Shown in pieces: positions 47,071 to 52,383 of a stretch of DNA of 52,383 bases. The position numbers and the translations under genes are program-made. Position 1 is the stretch's first letter. Each line of letters opens with the position of its first letter. The notes under the pieces are model-generated. The model worked only from the letters and a program-made list of their open reading frames with translations, was not told the DNA's origin and made no database searches. The stretch covers positions 1 through 52,383 of the forward strand of contig NZ_JAEPBH010000022.1 in NCBI RefSeq assembly GCF_016632365.1, in the 5' to 3' direction. This DNA is from Tenebrionibacter intestinalis (GTDB taxonomy: Bacteria; Pseudomonadota; Gammaproteobacteria; Enterobacterales; Enterobacteriaceae).

Positions 47071-47370
47071 ATGGCAAAAGATACCGATGCTTTACGTGAC
47101 GAACTGAAATCACTGGCCGATACGCTGGAGGAAGTGCTCAGCAATTCTGGCGATAAATCCAAAGAAGAAATGGAAAAATTGCGGACAAAAGCACAGCGCG
47201 CGCTTAAAGACAGCCGCCAGCGCCTGAGTGAAACCGGCGACGCCCTCGCGCGCCAGACCCGTGAGGCCGCCGCGCGCGCTGATGAATATGTACACGATAA
47301 CCCGTGGACCGGTATCGGCATCGGCGCTGCGGTAGGCGTCGTTCTGGGCGTTCTGCTGGCGCGTCGATAA
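47071..47370 (+). CDS. yqjD: Ribosome-binding inner-membrane protein YqjD
   Basis: The 99-residue YqjD/ElaB/DUF883 family protein has an N-terminal coiled coil (ELKSLADTLEEVLSNSGDKS through ALKDSRQRLSE), the conserved ADEYVHDNPWTGIGIGAAVG, and a C-terminal membrane helix (VGVVLGVLLARR). E. coli YqjD (101 residues) tethers ribosomes to the inner membrane in stationary phase and is under RpoS control. A good GGAG site precedes it. It leads the yqjD-yqjE-yqjK operon. Confidence 0.94.
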   Translation: MAKDTDALRDELKSLADTLEEVLSNSGDKSKEEMEKLRTKAQRALKDSRQRLSETGDALARQTREAAARADEYVHDNPWTGIGIGAAVGVVLGVLLARR

Positions 47371-47373
47371 GCT

Positions 47374-47772
47374 ATGGCTGAATACCGCCAACACGAAGGC
47401 CCCGGTAAAAGCGTGCTGGGTATCGGACAACGCATCCTCACTATTCTTATTCAGATGGTGGAAACCCGCCTGCGTCTGGCGGTGGTGGAGCTGGAGGAAG
47501 AAAAAGCAAACCTCCTTCAAATCATGCTGATGTTGGGGTTGACCATGATTTTCACCGCGTTCGGGCTGATGAGCCTGATGGTGTTGATTATCTGGGCCGT
47601 CGATCCCCAGTACCGCCTGACGGTCATGCTCGGCACCACGGCAACGCTATTAATTCTTGCGCTGATACTGGGCGTCTGGACGCTACGCAAAGCGCGGCGT
47701 ATTTCACTGCTGCGCCACACGCGTCGCGAACTAAAAAACGATCGCGATTTGCTGGAGAACAACGGTGAATAG
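47374..47772 (+). CDS. yqjE: Inner-membrane protein YqjE
   Basis: The 132-residue phage-holin-III-superfamily/YqjE protein has two membrane helices (QIMLMLGLTMIFTAFGLMSL and MLGTTATLLILALILGVW) flanked by charged helices (RLAVVELEEEKANLLQ). Function unknown; it is co-transcribed with yqjD and starts three bases after its stop. Length equals the E. coli protein (134). Confidence 0.92.
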   Translation: MAEYRQHEGPGKSVLGIGQRILTILIQMVETRLRLAVVELEEEKANLLQIMLMLGLTMIFTAFGLMSLMVLIIWAVDPQYRLTVMLGTTATLLILALILGVWTLRKARRISLLRHTRRELKNDRDLLENNGE

Positions 47773-48058
47773 CAGTAAAGAACGCGCGCGCCGTACTGCG
47801 GATCTGCTAAGCCAAATCCAGCAACAGCGCCTCGATCTCAGCGCAGGCTGTCGGGACTGGGAATATGTTACCTCACCGCTGGATCGCGGCTGGAAACGGT
47901 TGCTCAATGTCCGTACCTGGGCTATTGCCAGCAGTAGTCTGGCGGCTATCTGGAGCGTTCGTCATCCGCGCTTCCTGATGCGCTGGGGCAAACGCGCGCT
48001 TGGGGTGTGGAGTTCCTGGCGGCTGCTGCGTAAGGCATTACGTAATATGCGAACTTAA
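47765..48058 (+). CDS. yqjK: YqjK family protein
   Basis: The 97-residue protein starts at a GTG overlapping the 3' end of yqjE by eight bases. The sequence ARRTADLLSQIQQQRLDLSA and a C-terminal FLMRWGKRALGVWSSWRLLR match E. coli YqjK (99 residues). It is probably membrane-associated through a hydrophobic middle (TWAIASSSLAAIWSV). Function unknown. Confidence 0.9.
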   Translation: MNSSKERARRTADLLSQIQQQRLDLSAGCRDWEYVTSPLDRGWKRLLNVRTWAIASSSLAAIWSVRHPRFLMRWGKRALGVWSSWRLLRKALRNMRT

Positions 48059-48080
48059 GCCTCGTGCTGCAAAATTAAAA

Positions 48081-48098
48081 GCCGGCCCTGGGGCCGGC
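48081..48098 (-). terminator. Terminator between yqjK and lptG
   Basis: An 8-bp GC stem (GCCGGCCC / GGGCCGGC) is followed on the minus strand by TTTTAATTTT, so it ends lptG transcription and probably also stops readthrough from yqjK. Confidence 0.75.
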
Positions 48099-48154
48099 GA
48101 TGATATGTTCAGGCGCACCGTCAGTATGCGTTTTTTGAACCGTTCAGTTTCGAT

Positions 48155-49237
48155 TTATGCACGCTTCGTCAGCAGCCAAAGGCTGATTAACAGGAAGCTG
48201 GCGCTCGGCAGAATGGCCCCCAGCAGCGGCGGAATGTTGTACACCAGGCTTAGCGGCCCAAAGATCCTGTCCAACACATAGAACAGAAAGCCGAAGCTAA
48301 TTCCCGTTACTACCCGCACGCCCATCGGCACGCTGCGCAGCGGCCCGAAAATAAACGACAGCGCCATCAGCATCATGACTGCGACCGACATCGGCTGAAA
48401 GATTTTACTCCACATATTGAGCTGATAACGGCCCGCATCCTGACCGCTCGACTTGAGATATTTCACGTAATTATGCAGACCGCTGATAGAAAGCGCGTCC
48501 GGATCGAGCGCCACTACGCCGAGCTTATCAGGCGTCAGGTTGGTCTTCCAGATACCGCTAACAGTTTGCCTGCCGGTAATCTGCTTGCTGTCGCGCAGAT
48601 CGGATTCATCGACCTGCGACAGTTTCCACTCTTTTTTCTGGGGATCGAACTTTGCCGATGCCGCATAGCGCACCGTTTCAAGCCGACGCTGCGGCGTGAA
48701 GCTATAAATACTGATCCCGGCCAGCTCATTATCCGCTTTTACCCGTTCGATATAGATAAAATTTTGCCCGTCTTTCGCCCACAGCCCCTGCTGGGTGGAC
48801 AACAACGAGCCGTTGGAGATCATTTGCGCGCGGTAGTTACGCGCCATCTGTTCACCCGCCGGCGCCACCCACTCCCCAATCGCCATCGTCAGCAAAACCA
48901 GCGGGATCGCGGTTTTCATAACCGAACCTGCCACCTGCATACGGGTAAAGCCCGCAGCCTGCATCACAACCAGTTCGCTACGCTGAGCTAACATCCCAAG
49001 CCCCAGCAACGCACCAAGCAAAGCCGCCATCGGAAAGAAAATCTGGATATCTTTCGGCACGCTAAGCAACGTATAGGTTCCCGCGCCCAGCGCCGTATAA
49101 GCGCCTTTTCCGGCCTTTTTCAGCTCATCGACGAACTTAATAATGCCCGACAACGACACCAGCATGAACAGCGTCATCATGATGGTATTGAAAATGGTCT
49201 TCCCGATATAGCGATCGAGTACGCCAAAACCAAACAT
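48155..49237 (-). CDS. lptG: LPS export permease LptG
   Basis: The 360-residue permease of the LptB2FGC transporter extracts lipopolysaccharide from the inner membrane. It has six predicted helices in two groups of three (for example FNTIMMTLFMLVSLSGIIKF) around a periplasmic beta-jellyroll (about residues 130-260), with the conserved IKFVDEL and RSELVVMQAAGFTRMQ coupling region. Length equals E. coli LptG (360). Its ATG overlaps the lptF stop by one base (TAATG). Confidence 0.96.
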   Translation of the reverse strand: MFGFGVLDRYIGKTIFNTIMMTLFMLVSLSGIIKFVDELKKAGKGAYTALGAGTYTLLSVPKDIQIFFPMAALLGALLGLGMLAQRSELVVMQAAGFTRMQVAGSVMKTAIPLVLLTMAIGEWVAPAGEQMARNYRAQMISNGSLLSTQQGLWAKDGQNFIYIERVKADNELAGISIYSFTPQRRLETVRYAASAKFDPQKKEWKLSQVDESDLRDSKQITGRQTVSGIWKTNLTPDKLGVVALDPDALSISGLHNYVKYLKSSGQDAGRYQLNMWSKIFQPMSVAVMMLMALSFIFGPLRSVPMGVRVVTGISFGFLFYVLDRIFGPLSLVYNIPPLLGAILPSASFLLISLWLLTKRA

Positions 49238-50343
49238 TATACGGTCCCTCCCGGCCCAAAGCGCGCGCGAAGCTTACGCATCGGCACCGTATCCCAGGCG
49301 TTGAGCAACACGGCCAACGCCAGATAAGACAGGTTAACAGCCCACATCCACAGCACCGGATCCAGCTTGCCCTTGCTGCCGTTAGACTTCAGCGACGTTT
49401 GCAGCAGGAAGAAAATAAGATACAGCAGCATAGCGGGCAGCATCGACAGCACACGGCCCTGACGCGGGTTCACTACGCTAAGCGGCACCACCATCAGCGC
49501 CATCACCGCCACGGCAAATACCAGCGTAATGCGCCAGTGCAATTCCGCCCTGGCATGGTTGTTGGTTGCAGAAAACGCCCACAGTGCGGGAAGTTCCATC
49601 TGATCGGTGTCATTCGGATCGAGCGATACCGCCTGATGGCCGACAACGGCCTGGTAATCCTGGAAATCAGTAATGCGGAAATCGCGCAGCAGCGCGGTGC
49701 CTTCAAAGCGCGTCCCCTTGTTGAGCGTAACAATCTGGGAGCCGTCTTTGCGCACCGAAATCTGACCTGAATCCGCCACGACGACCGACGGCCGGGCATT
49801 GCCTTTCGGGCGCAGTTGAGCAAGGAAAACATCGTTAAAATGGCTGCCGTCCACGCTTTCGATAAACAACACGGAGTTGCCGTCCGTCGACTGGCGAAAC
49901 TGCCCCTGCGCCAGCGCTGCCATGCCAGGGTTCGCTTTGGCTTCCGCCAGCACTTCGTCCTGATGCCGCGCCGACCACGGGCTGGCCCACATCACGTTGA
50001 CCAAAGCCATCAGGCCGGTGAACAACGCCAGGATCATCGCCGCCTTAATCAGCACCGCGCGACTGAGGCCGCAGGCATGCATTACGGTTATCTCGCTTTC
50101 AGTATACAACTTGCCGAACGTCATCAGCAGGCCGAGAAACAGGCTGAGCGGCAAAATCAGTTGCGCCATTTCCGGCACGCCGAGGCCCAGCAACGACAGA
50201 ACCAGATTAGTGGGTATCTCTCCGTCAACCGCCGCTCCCAGTATCCTGACCAACTTCTGGCAAAAGAAGATGAGCAACAGGATGAAAAGAATCGCCAGTT
50301 GGCTTTTGAGCGTCTCCCGGACAAGATATTTTATGATTATCAC
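49237..50343 (-). CDS. lptF: LPS export permease LptF
   Basis: The 368-residue partner permease of LptG has LVRETLKSQLAILFILLLIF as first helix, TESEITVMHACGLSRAVL as the coupling helix that contacts LptB, and a periplasmic jellyroll (NSVLFIESVDGSHFNDVFLA, TRFEGTALLRDFRITDF). It is nearly identical in layout to E. coli LptF (366). It is essential for outer-membrane biogenesis and divergent from pepA, as in E. coli. Confidence 0.96.
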   Translation of the reverse strand: MIIIKYLVRETLKSQLAILFILLLIFFCQKLVRILGAAVDGEIPTNLVLSLLGLGVPEMAQLILPLSLFLGLLMTFGKLYTESEITVMHACGLSRAVLIKAAMILALFTGLMALVNVMWASPWSARHQDEVLAEAKANPGMAALAQGQFRQSTDGNSVLFIESVDGSHFNDVFLAQLRPKGNARPSVVVADSGQISVRKDGSQIVTLNKGTRFEGTALLRDFRITDFQDYQAVVGHQAVSLDPNDTDQMELPALWAFSATNNHARAELHWRITLVFAVAVMALMVVPLSVVNPRQGRVLSMLPAMLLYLIFFLLQTSLKSNGSKGKLDPVLWMWAVNLSYLALAVLLNAWDTVPMRKLRARFGPGGTV

Positions 50344-50616
50344 ATTAAATACGCCTGTGAAAACGAGTCTTTTTGCAGGAAAATCACTTGTTTCAACGCT
50401 TAAACGTCATTTATTCTCTTGAGACGTCGAAAACGCCGCTAAGATTACGCTATTGAGCGGCGTTGCGCATCGGTCGAACGTTAATAAACAGGCCGAAACC
50501 CGTAAAACAGTATGCGTAAGATTAACACGAAGTCCGCGCTTGGGCGGACAAGAGTTTACCGAGCTGCCAATTCTAATCGCAGCCGTCATTGTTGTCTTTA
50601 AGTTTCAGGAGCGTAG

Positions 50617-52131
<1,515 letters not shown>

Positions 52132-52154
52132 TTCGCGCAGATGGGGCTCCTCTT

Positions 52155-52182
52155 AAACGGCGACGCGAAAGCGTCGTCGTTT
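52155..52182 (+). terminator. pepA terminator hairpin, left copy
   Basis: A stem-loop with AAAC...GTTT ends and a GACGC-GAAA-GCGTC core lies after pepA. A copy with one mismatch in 28 bases occurs at 52324-52351, on the far side of repeat copy D. Confidence 0.8.
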
Positions 52183-52186
52183 AAGA

Positions 52187-52322
52187 TTGTTGACAAAGAA
52201 GGAAAAAACGGGGTTTTTCCTTCTTTGTGGTAAGCAGTCGAAAATCAATGCTTTGATTTCCCCTATTTTTTATTGTGTTTCACCTATCCTGTCTGCGACA
52301 GGATGGGGTTTGTCAGCAGTCT
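52187..52322 (+). repeat. 136-bp hairpin-rich intergenic repeat, copy D
   Basis: Same orientation and exact length as copy A, with a few substitutions (for example CAGTCG for CAGGCG, and a weakened central palindrome). It is flanked by near-identical 28-base hairpins (52155-52182 and 52324-52351), the clearest case of a duplicated flanking terminator. Confidence 0.92.
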
Positions 52323-52323
52323 C

Positions 52324-52351
52324 AAACGCCGACGCGAAAGCGTCGTCGTTT
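52324..52351 (+). terminator. pepA-type terminator hairpin, right copy
   Basis: A duplicate of the hairpin at 52155-52182, differing at one base and followed by a TTTT stretch, so it is the better intrinsic terminator of the two. Confidence 0.75.
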
Positions 52352-52383
52352 TATGCTAATGTTTGCGTTTTCCTGCGGCTTCC

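Overview
The window comes from a gamma-proteobacterium of the order Enterobacterales, close to Enterobacteriaceae/Erwiniaceae. From about 33.8 kb rightward the genes match an Escherichia coli-type backbone in identity and mostly in order (yqjH/yqjI, fadH, rlmG, alx, sstT, yqjA, mzrA, yqjD, yqjE, yqjK), followed by lptG/lptF and pepA, which lie elsewhere in E. coli. Several backbone genes are decayed (ygjP, ygjR, probably yqjC). A 136-bp hairpin-rich repeat sits in four intergenic regions, which suggests a genome undergoing erosion and rearrangement.

Region 1 (1-14.85 kb) is accessory DNA. A five-gene forward operon encodes a giant UPF1-like SF1 helicase, a PIN-domain protein, a coiled-coil protein, a ClpB-type AAA+ ATPase and a NrdG-type radical SAM protein. 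A divergent operon encodes a radical SAM enzyme, a PHP-family phosphoesterase, a phosphoribosyltransferase and a GT32-like glycosyltransferase. A convergent ORF combines the C-terminal half of a GT9 glycosyltransferase with a domain resembling archaeal CTP-dependent riboflavin kinase (DUF120). I cannot match this set to a named system. It is the best candidate for an undescribed system: a nucleic-acid-processing module beside a module that may make or modify a small molecule.

Region 2 (14.85-21.6 kb) is a P4/CP4-like integrative element: inovirus-Gp2/YagK-type protein, YfjI-like (DUF3987) protein, AlpA-like regulator, an AT-rich orphan gene, a Fic protein with a small convergent ORF, and a tyrosine integrase. 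It may have carried region 1, but no att pair is visible.

Region 3 (22-33.8 kb) is metabolic. An indigoidine-type operon (tautomerase, indA, indB, questin-oxidase-like gene, indC) encodes a complete A-Ox-T-TE synthetase. Next come degenerate phosphonate genes (a PhnY-like dehydrogenase lacking its catalytic Cys and a frameshifted PEP-mutase-like gene), a pair of small DMT transporters and a LysR regulator.

Region 4 (33.8-52.4 kb) is the backbone: the iron reductase/Ni-responsive regulator pair yqjH/yqjI, fatty-acid and rRNA enzymes, membrane proteins, the LPS exporter permeases LptF/LptG and aminopeptidase A. Three of the four 136-bp repeats lie between two copies of a terminator-like hairpin.
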